A DNA stretch of 45,404 bases from a bacterium (GCA_030824555.1 JAVBXK010000012.1:1-45404); one strand, 5' to 3'; shown: positions 1 through 11,716, counted from the first letter of the stretch. Notes: generated from the letters alone by a model not told the origin. Numbers and translations: made by a program.

Positions 1-279
1 GTTTTGGCCGCCGCCTCCGTGCAAGCAGCTGGTTTCCCTGCCAGCGGTGAGTTCTCTGCCGCCGACGAGGTGCAAGCACCCACCACCGCCGTGGCCGCGA
101 CGGGTGGCCACTTCCTGGCCACCTCCGTGGCCGACCGCGCAGCCTCGCTGCGCGCCAACGGCGAAGTGGTGAACGCCGCAGCCCCCGCACCCGAAGCGCT
201 GACCCGTCAGGCCGTGCGCGAAGAAGGTCGCACGGCCCTGCGTGCCCACAAAATGCCGGTTGGCGACGCCAGCATCTGA
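1..279 (+). CDS. small exported-looking protein, 5' end outside window
   Basis: The reading frame is open from the first base and stops with TGA at 277-279, so at least 92 residues are visible and the true start probably lies upstream. The visible part begins with an Ala/Val-rich stretch ending near QAAGFP, which looks like the end of a signal peptide. The rest is Ala-rich, without transmembrane segments or recognisable motifs. A perfect inverted repeat follows 40 bases later. I do not recognise the family; Burkholderiales genomes carry many small periplasmic proteins of this composition. A TTG at 4 could be the start but would cut the signal peptide. Confidence 0.5.
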   Translation, partial: VLAAASVQAAGFPASGEFSAADEVQAPTTAVAATGGHFLATSVADRAASLRANGEVVNAAAPAPEALTRQAVREEGRTALRAHKMPVGDASI

Positions 280-322
280 GCGCCCTCTGACTGTCGCCCT
301 GCGCCGGGCCCCCCGAAGAGGG

Positions 323-353
323 GAGAAAACGCTCGGAGGCCCGGCGTTTTCTC
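323..353 (+). terminator. 10-bp perfect inverted repeat, likely terminator
   Basis: GAGAAAACGC at 323-332 pairs exactly with GCGTTTTCTC at 344-353 across an 11-base G+C-rich loop. It lies just after the stop at 279 and the right arm contains TTTT. This fits a factor-independent terminator for the upstream gene, possibly working in both directions. The stretch 354-525 shows nothing else I can support. Confidence 0.55.
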
Positions 354-530
354 ATGAACGCCCTTGGCCTCACCTGGCATCCCGGCCCTGACAGGTGGGT
401 GCATGCAGCCCGAAAGCCCCTTGTGCATCTTTGCGCCAGAGGCTTTTTCGTAGCGGGTTGGCACGGCCACCTGCATCAGCAGCCTACAAGGGCAGGCCGG
501 TGCACACGTCGGCTGAGCGTGGGGGCTCGC

Positions 531-536
531 TAAAAT
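531..536 (+). promoter_or_regulatory. probable -10 box of metH leader
   Basis: TAAAAT matches the sigma-70 -10 consensus at five of six positions. It sits about 10 bases before the first paired base of the riboswitch, so transcription would begin almost exactly at the aptamer. No convincing -35 hexamer is visible 16-18 bases upstream. Confidence 0.5.
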
Positions 537-545
537 AGCGCCCTT

Positions 546-650
546 CCCAAGGAGCGCTGCAGCAACCCCGTCCCCAAGCCGATCGCTGGGTCGAGCCGGG
601 TTGTCAGGCTTGGGCCAGGCCTTGTGTGGCCCATCAACCGCGCTCACCTG
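546..650 (+). ncRNA. SAH riboswitch in the metH leader
   Basis: The segment has the layout of the S-adenosylhomocysteine riboswitch. CCAAG (547-551) pairs with CTTGG (609-613). GAGCGC (552-557) pairs with GCGCTC (640-645), the long-range conserved pairing. CAACCC (563-568) pairs with GGGTTG (598-603). The conserved blocks GGAGCGCTGC, TTGTCAGGCTTGG and AACCGCGCTCAC are all present. This family is known upstream of ahcY, metH and metF in proteobacteria and turns expression on when SAH accumulates. Here it lies 55 bases before metH and directly after the -10 box. The call rests on pattern recognition and hand-checked pairings; a covariance-model search would settle it. Confidence 0.88.
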
Positions 651-704
651 TCGTGCCTTCAGGTTCCTGACCAGGCCCGTAACGTGTCAACCAGGTGAGC
701 CGCC

Positions 705-3680
<2,976 letters not shown>

Positions 3681-3839
3681 GAGGCTGAGAGTCTTTCGCT
3701 CATGCCCGCTCACCACCCCAAAATGCACCCGTTCGGCGTTGCAAATGCGCGCCATAGCCCGAGCTATGGCTGTGCTTTGCGCCTTGATCGGGCACGTTTT
3801 GGAATGTTGCTCGGGTACGCCCGAAAAACTCTCAGCCTC
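3681..3839. repeat. about 160-bp element with terminal inverted repeats
   Basis: GAGGCTGAGAGT at 3681-3692 is matched by its exact inverse ACTCTCAGCCTC at 3828-3839, and the similarity continues inward (CTTTCG and CGAAAA). It starts immediately after the metH stop codon. Blocks inside it recur after the panE-like gene: CTCACCACCCCAAA (from 3709), TGCAAATGCGC, and GGCTGTRCTTTGCGCCTTG (3768-3786 and 33541-33559). Nothing in it looks coding. It resembles a non-autonomous miniature mobile element, or a repeat used as a transcription end. It fills most of the 202-base gap between metH and the next gene. Confidence 0.65.
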
Positions 3840-3882
3840 TGAGTCGCTCAAAAAAACACGCAAACCCCCGTTGGGACACACC

Positions 3883-5310
3883 ATGACCACCCAAGCCAAA
3901 GGGGCCCCAGCCGCCCAGGCGCCCAAACTGAGGCTCAACGCTGACTGGCACGACGTGCTGGTCAATGTGCCCCCGCACATCCTGGTGACGGTGGGTGCAC
4001 TGGTCGACACCCATCGGGCCGAGCTGGCCACCGAGTTCTACCGTGTCATGCTGGCCGACCCCGAGGCCACTGGCTACCTGTCGCACAACGAGGTGCAGAC
4101 GCGCCTGCACGCCTCCATTCAACGCTGGATGCACACCTTGTTCGGTGGCAAACACGACGATCCCGATGGCATGGCCGCCTTGCAGCGCCAGGTGGGCGAG
4201 GTGCATGCCCGTGCCGAAATACCGGTGCAACTGGTGGCGCGCGGCATGCGCTTGCTGAAAACCCGCCTGGTCGAGTTGCTGGTCGGCTCTGCCCTCAGCC
4301 GGGAAGAGCTGGTGGTGGCCGTTGAGTATGTGGGCAGCCTGATGGACCTGGCGCTGGCCGAAATGAGTGCAGCCTACGTGCGTTCGCACGAGCAGGGTGC
4401 ACGCATCGACGAAACCTTCCGCATGGTCACCGCCGGACAGAACGCGGCCCTGGAGCGCCACAAACAGCTGGGCGCACTGACCGAGTGGGAAAACACGGTG
4501 CTGCGGGGCCTGACCACCGGCCTGCACATGCCTGCGGTGGCCTCGCTGCGGTCATCGGCCTTCGGGCTGTGGGTGCAGCACAAGGCGCCGCTGCTGTTTG
4601 ACGAGTCGTCCGAACTGGAGCGCATTGCCCAACAGATCGAGCACCTGGATGGCACGTTGTTGCCCCTCATCATCAGCCGCCATCAGAGCCAGCCCTTCGG
4701 ACTGGCGCAAGGCGATGGCAGCACGGCCCTGCGCGATTTCCTGGCCGATCTGGAGGAAACCCGGTTTCTGGTCAATTCCCTGTTCGACCGGTTGAGCGAC
4801 ATGGAGGTGGGCCGCGACGTGCTGACGCAGCTCTACAACCGCCGGTTTCTGCCCACCATCATGCGGCGCGAACTGGGCTTGGCCCGTCGCCAGCAAAACC
4901 ATTTTGCGGTGCTGATGATCGATGTGGACCACTTCAAACGCGTCAACGATGACCACGGCCACGAAACCGGCGACCGCGTGCTGCAGCACATTGCGGCCTT
5001 GATGATGGCCCATGGCCGTGCCAGCGACTTCTTCTTCCGCTACGGTGGCGAGGAGTTCCTGGCGGTGGTCAACGAGGTGGATCACAAGCACGCGGTGCAG
5101 ATCGCGGAAAAGCTCCGGGCGCGGGTTGAGCAGGCCGAGTTCCAGGTGAACGAGAGCACCCCACTGCGCGTCACCATCAGTGTGGGCGTGGCCATGCACA
5201 CGGGGCACCCCGATTACCGCCACATCATCAACCGCGCCGACGAGGCGTTGTACGAGGCCAAGCGCAGCGGGCGCAACCGGGTGTGCGTGGCGCCGGACAC
5301 CACCGGCTGA
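3883..5310 (+). CDS. globin-coupled diguanylate cyclase (DosC/DgcO-like)
   Basis: The protein makes cyclic di-GMP under control of a haem globin that senses oxygen or related gases; it should be cytoplasmic. The product has 475 residues. An N-terminal sensor globin spans roughly residues 20-165; the motif EVHARAEIPV places the likely proximal haem ligand at His108. A middle linker domain follows (about 185-300). The GGDEF domain (about 310-475) includes DVLTQLYNRRFLPT, DVDHFKRVND and the active site GGEEF at 388-392. RASD lies five residues before GGEEF, the spacing of the product-inhibition I-site. The whole architecture parallels E. coli DosC. ATG 3883 is chosen because the upstream extension runs through the repeat element. 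The next gene, another cyclase, starts 63 bases later on the same strand. Confidence 0.93.
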   Translation: MTTQAKGAPAAQAPKLRLNADWHDVLVNVPPHILVTVGALVDTHRAELATEFYRVMLADPEATGYLSHNEVQTRLHASIQRWMHTLFGGKHDDPDGMAALQRQVGEVHARAEIPVQLVARGMRLLKTRLVELLVGSALSREELVVAVEYVGSLMDLALAEMSAAYVRSHEQGARIDETFRMVTAGQNAALERHKQLGALTEWENTVLRGLTTGLHMPAVASLRSSAFGLWVQHKAPLLFDESSELERIAQQIEHLDGTLLPLIISRHQSQPFGLAQGDGSTALRDFLADLEETRFLVNSLFDRLSDMEVGRDVLTQLYNRRFLPTIMRRELGLARRQQNHFAVLMIDVDHFKRVNDDHGHETGDRVLQHIAALMMAHGRASDFFFRYGGEEFLAVVNEVDHKHAVQIAEKLRARVEQAEFQVNESTPLRVTISVGVAMHTGHPDYRHIINRADEALYEAKRSGRNRVCVAPDTTG

Positions 5311-5373
5311 CCGGCGGTGGGACAACCCAGGTGCCGTCAGTGTTTCGGAGACATCAGGCGGTAGACTGAAGTC

Positions 5374-6918
5374 ATGCTTTTGATTTCAAAATCTGCCACC
5401 TCAACCTGGCGCACCTTGTGCACGGCATGGGTGTTGTCGACGGGGATGACGGTGCTGCTTTGCGCAGGGCCAGGGTTGGCCGCAGCACAGCCCCGGCCAC
5501 TGGGCGAAGGCGTGTTGCTGACCGACACCGAGCGCACCTATGTGCAGGCCCACAACCCGATCACGTTCTGTGTGGACCCCGACTGGTGGCCGTTCGAAGT
5601 GATTGACCAATTGGGCAAGCATGCGGGCATCGGGGCCGATCTGCTGGCGCTGACGGCCGAGCGCGTGGGCTTGCCACTGCGCCTGTACCTGACGCGCACC
5701 TGGGAGGAGTCGCTGGCGGCGTCCAAGGCGGGCAAGTGCGAGCTGATGAGTTTCCTGAACCGCACGCCCGACCGCGAAGAGTGGCTGATCTTCACCGAGC
5801 CGCTGCTGATCGACCCCAACGTGCTCATCACGCGTGAAGAAGCCCCGCTCATCACCGATCTGGCTGCGTTTCAGGGCAAAACCATGGCCTTGCCAGCAGG
5901 CACCGCCATGCAGGAACGCCTGCAGCGTGACTTTCCTGCCCTGACGATCATCCAGACCAGTTCCGAGACCGAGGCCATGCGTCTGGTGAACGAGCGCAAG
6001 GCCGACATGACGCTGCGCTCGCTCATCGTGGCCTCGCACACCATCAAAAAAGAAGGTTGGTTCAACCTGAAAATTGCAGGGCAAGTGCCGGGCTACGACA
6101 ACCTGCTGCGCATCGGTGTCGTCAAGTCAGAGGTGACTTTGCGCAACCTGCTCAACAAAGGCGTGGCCACGCTCACGGCGCAAGACCGTGCGCGTGCCGT
6201 GGAGCGGCACGTGGCGCTCAAGGCCGTGACGGCCGTGGTCACCGACTACACACTGGTGGCATGGCTGGCCGCCCTGATGGCGGTGGCAGGGGCCACCAGC
6301 ATGTGGTGGATGCGCAAGCTCAAACGGTTGAACGCGAAGTTGAAGCACCTGTCGGTGACCGACGAGCTGACCGGCCTGACCAACCGCCACGGGCTCGACA
6401 AGGCCTTTCGGGCCGAGCTGGAGCGGGTGCACCGCTACCGGCGGCCGGTGTCGGTCATCCTGCTGGACATCGACCACTTCAAGGCCATCAATGACGACAT
6501 GGGCCACCTCGTGGGCGACAAGGTGCTGGTGGCTTTTGCCCGGCTGCTGCAATCTGGTGCCCGGCAGGTGGACACGGTGTGCCGGTGGGGGGGTGAAGAA
6601 TTTTTGATCATCTGCCACGAAACCCCGCCTGACCAGGCCCTGGAGCTGGCCGAGCGGCTGCTGCAGGCGGTGCGTCAGCACACGTTCCCGGGCGGGCGCC
6701 CCATCACGGCCAGTGCAGGTGTGGCCAGTGCCCTGGACGGTGACTCGGTGGTGACCCTGGAAGGCCGTGCCGATGCCGCGCTGTACCGGGCCAAAACCAC
6801 GGGACGTGACCGCGTGTGCCTGGCACAGGGCGCACCCGCTGACAGTCACCCTGGCGCATCTCCCGTCAAACCGTCCGTCGAATCTCCCAGCGAGCCTGTC
6901 GGCGTCAAGCCAACTTGA
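5374..6918 (+). CDS. membrane diguanylate cyclase with periplasmic solute-binding domain
   Basis: This 514-residue protein looks like a sensor that converts a periplasmic ligand signal into cyclic di-GMP. It has an N-terminal signal sequence (TMTVLLCAGPGLAAAQ region). A family-3 solute-binding domain follows (about 55-280; ITFCVDPDWWPFE, FTEPLLIDPNVLI, ADMTLRSL). One transmembrane helix lies around 289-312. The GGDEF domain has DELTGLTNRHGLD, LDIDHFKAIND and GGEEF at 406-410. RQVD sits five residues before the active site, so product inhibition is expected. ATG 5374 lies 63 bases after the globin-cyclase, suggesting co-transcription. The 3' end overlaps the convergent DUF2917 gene by 14 bases. 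The ligand is unknown; such domains usually bind amino acids or related small molecules. Confidence 0.9.
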   Translation: MLLISKSATSTWRTLCTAWVLSTGMTVLLCAGPGLAAAQPRPLGEGVLLTDTERTYVQAHNPITFCVDPDWWPFEVIDQLGKHAGIGADLLALTAERVGLPLRLYLTRTWEESLAASKAGKCELMSFLNRTPDREEWLIFTEPLLIDPNVLITREEAPLITDLAAFQGKTMALPAGTAMQERLQRDFPALTIIQTSSETEAMRLVNERKADMTLRSLIVASHTIKKEGWFNLKIAGQVPGYDNLLRIGVVKSEVTLRNLLNKGVATLTAQDRARAVERHVALKAVTAVVTDYTLVAWLAALMAVAGATSMWWMRKLKRLNAKLKHLSVTDELTGLTNRHGLDKAFRAELERVHRYRRPVSVILLDIDHFKAINDDMGHLVGDKVLVAFARLLQSGARQVDTVCRWGGEEFLIICHETPPDQALELAERLLQAVRQHTFPGGRPITASAGVASALDGDSVVTLEGRADAALYRAKTTGRDRVCLAQGAPADSHPGASPVKPSVESPSEPVGVKPT

Positions 6919-7354
6919 ACGCGGGCCGCCTGCCGTTGCCGAACAGGTTGCGCCAGGCGGGCCACAGCTGCCGGGTGGTTGCCGTGGGTGGGCTGGCAGG
7001 CTGTGGCTGGTGCATCAGTTGGTAGGCCGTGACCGGTTCCGACGGGTCATGGGCCGTGCGGGGCACCCCATCGGCTTCGACCACCACCCAGTCCAGCGCC
7101 AGTTCAAGCGTGTCGCCTGCGCACAGGAAGCGGTCTGCCGGATCGCCAGGCTGGGTCAGCCACAGCCGCCCTTGCAACACATGGAGCGTGAGCCCTTCGC
7201 TGGCATGGATGACCCGTGTCTGACCGGCAAACAAGTGGGTGGCGGCGTGTGCTGCCCCATGTGTTGCCCCGTGCGCTGGCCGGATGGCGCGACCAGCCGC
7301 TGGTGTCACGGTGTGCGACAGCGGTGTGGGGTGGGGGTGCGAATGCGTGGTCAT
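6905..7354 (-). CDS. DUF2917 family protein
   Basis: The product is 149 residues, with a His/Thr-rich N-terminus (several HATHGAAH-like steps) followed by a compact beta-rich core. The core runs ASEGLTLHVLQGRLWLTQPGDPADRFLCAGDTLEL, split here as ASEGLTLHVLQGRLW then LTQPGDPADRFLCAGDTL, which I recognise as the DUF2917 pattern. The function of this family is not known; the fold resembles a small cupin-like domain. ATG 7354 has AAGGAG seven bases upstream. The gene is transcribed divergently from the MocR-type regulator next door, with a repeat-rich operator between them, so it is probably that regulator's target. The 3' end overlaps the cyclase gene by 14 bases. Confidence 0.75.
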   Translation of the reverse strand: MTTHSHPHPTPLSHTVTPAAGRAIRPAHGATHGAAHAATHLFAGQTRVIHASEGLTLHVLQGRLWLTQPGDPADRFLCAGDTLELALDWVVVEADGVPRTAHDPSEPVTAYQLMHQPQPASPPTATTRQLWPAWRNLFGNGRRPAFKLA

Positions 7355-7443
7355 GGGGGGCTCCTTGTTCAGTGCCTCCACTGTCGGGCCGGAGGCGGTG
7401 TTTGCACAGGCACAGGTGCAGGCCAATGTGGGTGCACCACACC

Positions 7444-7494
7444 GGTACAGATGGCATCTGTGCTGGTCTGTCTGATGCCCATCTGTGCTGTACC
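7444..7494. promoter_or_regulatory. candidate MocR-type operator
   Basis: Between the divergent DUF2917 and MocR genes, CATCTGTGCTG occurs twice as a direct repeat (7455-7465 and 7480-7490; 25 bases start to start). CAGATG at 7448-7453 adds an inverted half-site, making CAGATG-G-CATCTG. The block is bounded by GGTACAG (7444-7450) and its inverse CTGTACC (7488-7494). Two direct repeats plus an inverted copy is an arrangement described for MocR/PdxR-type regulators, so this is the likely binding site. Confidence 0.6.
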
Positions 7495-7559
7495 TTTTGC
7501 CCCGTTTTGCCCTCGTTTCGACCCCGCTTCCGGCATGGCTGGGGTAGCATGGATCGGCC

Positions 7560-9167
7560 ATGACCCAGTCGTCACAACCCCCCTGCCCCCCGTCTGCCTC
7601 GCCTGCCCCGCCATTTCCGGTGGTGCGCCCGTTGCTCGGCGGTGGCGACGCGCCGCACGCGAGTGACGTGGGCACAGGCCAGCCTGCCCAGCCGCTGTAC
7701 GCGCAATTGGCTGCCAGGCTGACGCGGCTCGTCCGCAGCGGTGCGTTCAAAGCCGGGCAGCGCCTGCCTTCGGTGCGCGACACCGCGCGAACCGAGGGTG
7801 TGTCGGTGGCCACCGTGGTGCAGGCCTATGCCCGGCTGGAAGAGGCCGGGCTGGTCCAGGCGCGGCCCAAGGCGGGCTACTTTGTGCTGAAGGTGCCCAG
7901 TGCGAGGCAGGCCGTTCCGTCGTTGGGCCAGCCGCGCACCACGGCCCCACCGGCCCGCAGTTTCGAGTTGGCCCGCAGCCGCAGCGATGCCGTGGCCGCG
8001 CTCGACCAGCCCGGTGCCGTGGCCAGCTTCGGCGGTTACACCCCCGAGGGCAGCGAGCTGTTCGACGAAGCCGCCCTGCGCGTGGCGCTGGGCCGCGCCT
8101 CGCGCGTGCACCGGCACAGCCTGGTGACCTACAACACGGCCGATGCGGGCTGCCTGTCGCTGCGCCAGGCGGTGGCGCAGCGGGCTTTGCACCTGGGGTG
8201 CTCGCTCGATGCGCAGCGCATCGTCATCACCGCCAGCTGCATCCAGGCCGTCAGCATGTGCCTGCGTGCAGTCACGCAACCTGGCGACGTGGTGGCGCTG
8301 GAGTCCCCCACGTTTTTTGGTTACCTCGACCTGCTGGAGGCCCACGGCCTGCGCGCGCTGGAAATTCCCACACACCCGCGCACGGGTCTGTCATTGCCCG
8401 CGCTCGAACTGGCGCTGGACACGCAGCCGGTCAAGGCCGTGCTGTCCACGCCCACGCTGTCCAACCCCCTGGGCTCGGTGATGCCCATGGCCGCCAAACA
8501 GCGGCTGGTGCAACTGCTGGCCGCACGCGGCGTGCCGCTGATTGAAGACGTGGTGTTCAACGACCTGCTGGCCGGTGACGAGCGTCGCAAGGCCGCCAAG
8601 GCATTCGACACCACGGGCAACGTGATGGTGTGCGGCTCGTTTTCCAAAACCCTGTCACCCGGCATCCGATTGGGCTGGGTGGAGGCCGGGCGCTGGGCCG
8701 AGCCAATAGTTACCCAAAAACGCCTGCACGGTGCGGCCACCAACGTGGTGCTGGAAGAAGCGCTGGCCGACCTGTTGCAGCAAGGCCAATACGAGGCTCA
8801 GATGCGCCGCCTGTCGGGCTTGCTGCGCCAGCGGCTCACACATGCCAGGGCACTGATTGCACAGCACTTTCCAACGGGCGCGCGGGTCAGCCAGCCGCCA
8901 TCGGGGTTTTCATTGTGGGTGGAGCTGACCCCTGAGCTGGACAGCCATGTGCTGTTCCAGCGGTGCGAGGCGCAGGGCGTCACGTTCGGCCCCGGCGGCC
9001 TGTTCACCGCCACCGACCGCTACCGCCACTGCCTGCGCCTGAGTTTCACAGGCCCGTGGACGGCCACCGAGCAGCAGGCCCTGGCCCTGGTAGGTCAGAT
9101 GGCCTGTGCCATGCGGGCCGAGCTGGCCGGGCACACCCCGGCCACGGCACAGCGCCTGAGCGCCTGA
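7560..9167 (+). CDS. MocR-type transcription regulator (GntR HTH + aminotransferase domain)
   Basis: The 535-residue protein joins a GntR-type winged helix to a class I aminotransferase fold. The DNA-binding part is about residues 45-110, with LYAQLAARLTRLV, GQRLPSVRDTA and SVATVVQAYARLEEAGLV. The aminotransferase part is about 155-520. The pyridoxal phosphate lysine is K363 in SFSKTLSPGIR. Members bind DNA and use a PLP-bound effector domain as the switch. They commonly control their own gene and a divergent neighbour. Here the neighbour is the DUF2917 gene and the shared 205-base gap holds a matching repeat structure. ATG 7560 lacks a strong ribosome site (GGATCGGCC before it). The N-terminal 40 residues are Pro/Ser-rich and unlike the core, so a later start is possible. 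Confidence 0.9.
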   Translation: MTQSSQPPCPPSASPAPPFPVVRPLLGGGDAPHASDVGTGQPAQPLYAQLAARLTRLVRSGAFKAGQRLPSVRDTARTEGVSVATVVQAYARLEEAGLVQARPKAGYFVLKVPSARQAVPSLGQPRTTAPPARSFELARSRSDAVAALDQPGAVASFGGYTPEGSELFDEAALRVALGRASRVHRHSLVTYNTADAGCLSLRQAVAQRALHLGCSLDAQRIVITASCIQAVSMCLRAVTQPGDVVALESPTFFGYLDLLEAHGLRALEIPTHPRTGLSLPALELALDTQPVKAVLSTPTLSNPLGSVMPMAAKQRLVQLLAARGVPLIEDVVFNDLLAGDERRKAAKAFDTTGNVMVCGSFSKTLSPGIRLGWVEAGRWAEPIVTQKRLHGAATNVVLEEALADLLQQGQYEAQMRRLSGLLRQRLTHARALIAQHFPTGARVSQPPSGFSLWVELTPELDSHVLFQRCEAQGVTFGPGGLFTATDRYRHCLRLSFTGPWTATEQQALALVGQMACAMRAELAGHTPATAQRLSA

Positions 9168-9199
9168 CGGCAGTCTGTGCGTCGATAGCCTGAAACCCC

Positions 9200-11716
9200 T
9201 CAGCCTGGGGCAGCGGGCGCCCCCAGCAGTGCCGATAGCGGGGAGGGCTTGTGGATGACGTAGCCCTGGGCATAGTCCACCCCAATGCGCTGCAGTTCGG
9301 CCAGGATGGCCTCGCTCTCCACAAATTCGGCGATGGTGGCCATGCCCATGACATGGCCAATGTGGTTGATGGTTTCCACAAAGGCGCGGTCAATCGGGTC
9401 ATTGACCATGTCGCGGACAAAGGCCCCGTCAATCTTCAGGTAATCCACAGGCAGGTTCTTCAGGTAATTGAACGAGGACATGCCCGAGCCGAAGTCGTCC
9501 AGCGCGAACGTAAAGCCCAGCCCGCGCAGCTGCGACATGAGCGCGATCACCTTGTCCAGGTGTGAAATGGCCGCTGTCTCGGTGATCTCGAAGCACACAT
9601 TTCCGCAGGGGATGCCGCTGCTGGCGCTGGCCTGGCGGATGAAGTCCACGAAGGTCTCGTCCTGCACCGACAGGCCCGACAGGTTGATGGCCAGGTGCAG
9701 GTGCGGGGCCTGGGCCAGCGCCTGGAAGGCCTGCTGCACGACCCAGCGGTCGACATCGGCCATCAAGCCATACCGTTCGGCGGCGGGGATGAAGGTCGAG
9801 GGGGGCAGCAACTGGCCATCGACGGCGCGCATGCGCAGCAGCACCTCGTGGTGCCCTGGGTGCATGCCGTCCTGGGCAATGGGGCGGATTTCCTGGCAGT
9901 GCAGCACCAGCCTGTCCTGTTGCAACGCGGTGCGGATGTCGCTGGCGGCCTGCAGTTCCTTCAGCCGTTGGGCCAGTGCCTGGTCTTGCGGTACGTGCAC
10001 GTGCACCCGGTTGCGCCCCGCCTCCTTGGCCGCGTAGCAGGCCATGTCGGCGGAGGCGGTCAGCTCTGCCAGGCTGCGGGTGAACGCGCCAATGGGGGCC
10101 ACGCCAATCGACACGCCCACCTGGAAGCGTTTGCCCTCCCACGAGAAGTCCATGTCGCGCACGTGTTGCAGCAGCTTTTCGGCCACGTCGCGTGCGGTTT
10201 CCAGTGAGGTGCGCTCCAGCAACACGCCAAATTCATCCCCACCCAGGCGGGCCAGCAGATCGTTGCCACGCAGCACAGTGGCCAGCCGTTGGGAGATCTG
10301 GCGCAACAGCTCGTCGCCCGCCAGGTGGCCGCAGGTGTCATTGACCACCTTGAACTGGTCCAGGTCCAGGAACAGCAGCGCGTGCTGCGTCTGGCTCAGC
10401 CGAGCGGGGTCCAGCCCCGTCTCAGTGGCCTGTAACTGGGTGCGCTGGATCAGGTCCTGTGTGCGGCGCTCGAACTCGCGGCGGTTGGTCAGGCCGGTCA
10501 GGGCATCGTGCGTGATTTGCCAGGCCATTTCCCGTGACAGGGCGCGCTTTTCGGACACGTCGCGGCAGACCATGACCACCCCCAGCAGGTCGCCCTGCGC
10601 GTTGCGGATGGGGGCGGCCGAGTCCTCCACCGCGCGGCGCACGCCCTGGCGGCTGGTCAGCTCGGTGTGGTTGGCCATGGCCACCACAATGCCTTCCCGG
10701 ATGCAGTGTTCCACCGGGTTTTCGACCTGTTCGCCGCTGTTTTCATGGCGCAGCTGCATGACACGGGTGATGTGCAGGCCTTCGGCCTCTGCGCTGCGCC
10801 AGCCGGTCAGGCCTTCGGCCACCGGGTTCATGAAGGTCACGCACCCGGCCGAATCGGTGGTCACCACGCCGTCTCCGATGCTGGCCAGCGTGACCTGGGC
10901 CTGCTCTTTCTCTTCGTACAAGCCTTGCTGGGCACTCAACAATTCCCGGGCATGCTCGTCCAGCGTGGTCAGCATGCGGTTGAAGTGCAGTCCGACTTCC
11001 CCCACTTCGTCGTCGCCCAGTGGCGGCACCCGGGCCTGGGTGTCGCCCGCTTCCACCCGCTGGGCAGTGGTCCGGATGGCATACAGGCTGCGTGTCAGCC
11101 GCCGGGCCACGGCCCAGGCCAGTGCCGACCCCAGTACGACGGCGAACGCCGCATACAGCAAGCCGTTGCGCACCATCCGATCGAGTTGTTCACGCGCTTG
11201 CTTCTGGTTCACCCCCACGCGGGCCCAGCCCACGTGCACATCGCCCAGCCGGGCGGGCGTGGCGACGTCCACCCGCATGGCGTGCCGGGCCAGCACCTGG
11301 TGGGCTGCGTCGGTGGGCATGTCTTGCACCACCTGGCCCACGCGCCGCGCGTCGCTGTGGGCCAGTACCTTGCCCTGGGCATCCAGCAGCATGGCGAAAT
11401 CCACTTCGGGCAGGTTCTTCTGTTCGGCCACCAGCTCCTGCAACCCGGCCAGGTCGCGGGCGGCCAGCCAGCCAGACCCCGAGGTGGCCAGGGTGCGTGA
11501 CAGGTTTTCGGCCAACGCGGTCTGTTGCGCCAGCAACGTCTGCTGCTGGCGCAACATGACATCGGCCACCAGGGCCAGCATCAGGACCGCATGTACCAGG
11601 GCCACGGTGAGCGTGAGGCGACCGCGGATGCTGTGCTTCAACCAGTACAGCCAAGGGCGCCGGGGTTCAGCCTCTGAAGCGGGTGGCGCAGCCGGGTGGT
11701 GGCGTGGGGCGTTCAT
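9200..11716 (-). CDS. membrane GGDEF-EAL sensor protein (HAMP-PAS-GGDEF-EAL)
   Basis: An 838-residue inner-membrane protein expected to make and/or degrade cyclic di-GMP. There is a transmembrane helix at about 31-53, a periplasmic sensing region of about 130 residues, and a second helix at about 184-205. HAMP follows, then a PAS domain (about 270-395; VTTDSAGCVTFMNPVAEGLTGW). GGDEF has its motif at 492-496 and an RGND I-site before it. The EAL domain has EVLLR (E624) in place of EALLR, plus NLSGLSV, FEITET and DDFGSG; the catalytic metal ligands seem retained, so phosphodiesterase activity is plausible. The start ATG overlaps the stop of the PhnD-like lipoprotein gene as ATGA, so the two are translationally coupled. 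That suggests the lipoprotein feeds the periplasmic domain. Confidence 0.92.
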   Translation of the reverse strand: MNAPRHHPAAPPASEAEPRRPWLYWLKHSIRGRLTLTVALVHAVLMLALVADVMLRQQQTLLAQQTALAENLSRTLATSGSGWLAARDLAGLQELVAEQKNLPEVDFAMLLDAQGKVLAHSDARRVGQVVQDMPTDAAHQVLARHAMRVDVATPARLGDVHVGWARVGVNQKQAREQLDRMVRNGLLYAAFAVVLGSALAWAVARRLTRSLYAIRTTAQRVEAGDTQARVPPLGDDEVGEVGLHFNRMLTTLDEHARELLSAQQGLYEEKEQAQVTLASIGDGVVTTDSAGCVTFMNPVAEGLTGWRSAEAEGLHITRVMQLRHENSGEQVENPVEHCIREGIVVAMANHTELTSRQGVRRAVEDSAAPIRNAQGDLLGVVMVCRDVSEKRALSREMAWQITHDALTGLTNRREFERRTQDLIQRTQLQATETGLDPARLSQTQHALLFLDLDQFKVVNDTCGHLAGDELLRQISQRLATVLRGNDLLARLGGDEFGVLLERTSLETARDVAEKLLQHVRDMDFSWEGKRFQVGVSIGVAPIGAFTRSLAELTASADMACYAAKEAGRNRVHVHVPQDQALAQRLKELQAASDIRTALQQDRLVLHCQEIRPIAQDGMHPGHHEVLLRMRAVDGQLLPPSTFIPAAERYGLMADVDRWVVQQAFQALAQAPHLHLAINLSGLSVQDETFVDFIRQASASSGIPCGNVCFEITETAAISHLDKVIALMSQLRGLGFTFALDDFGSGMSSFNYLKNLPVDYLKIDGAFVRDMVNDPIDRAFVETINHIGHVMGMATIAEFVESEAILAELQRIGVDYAQGYVIHKPSPLSALLGAPAAPG

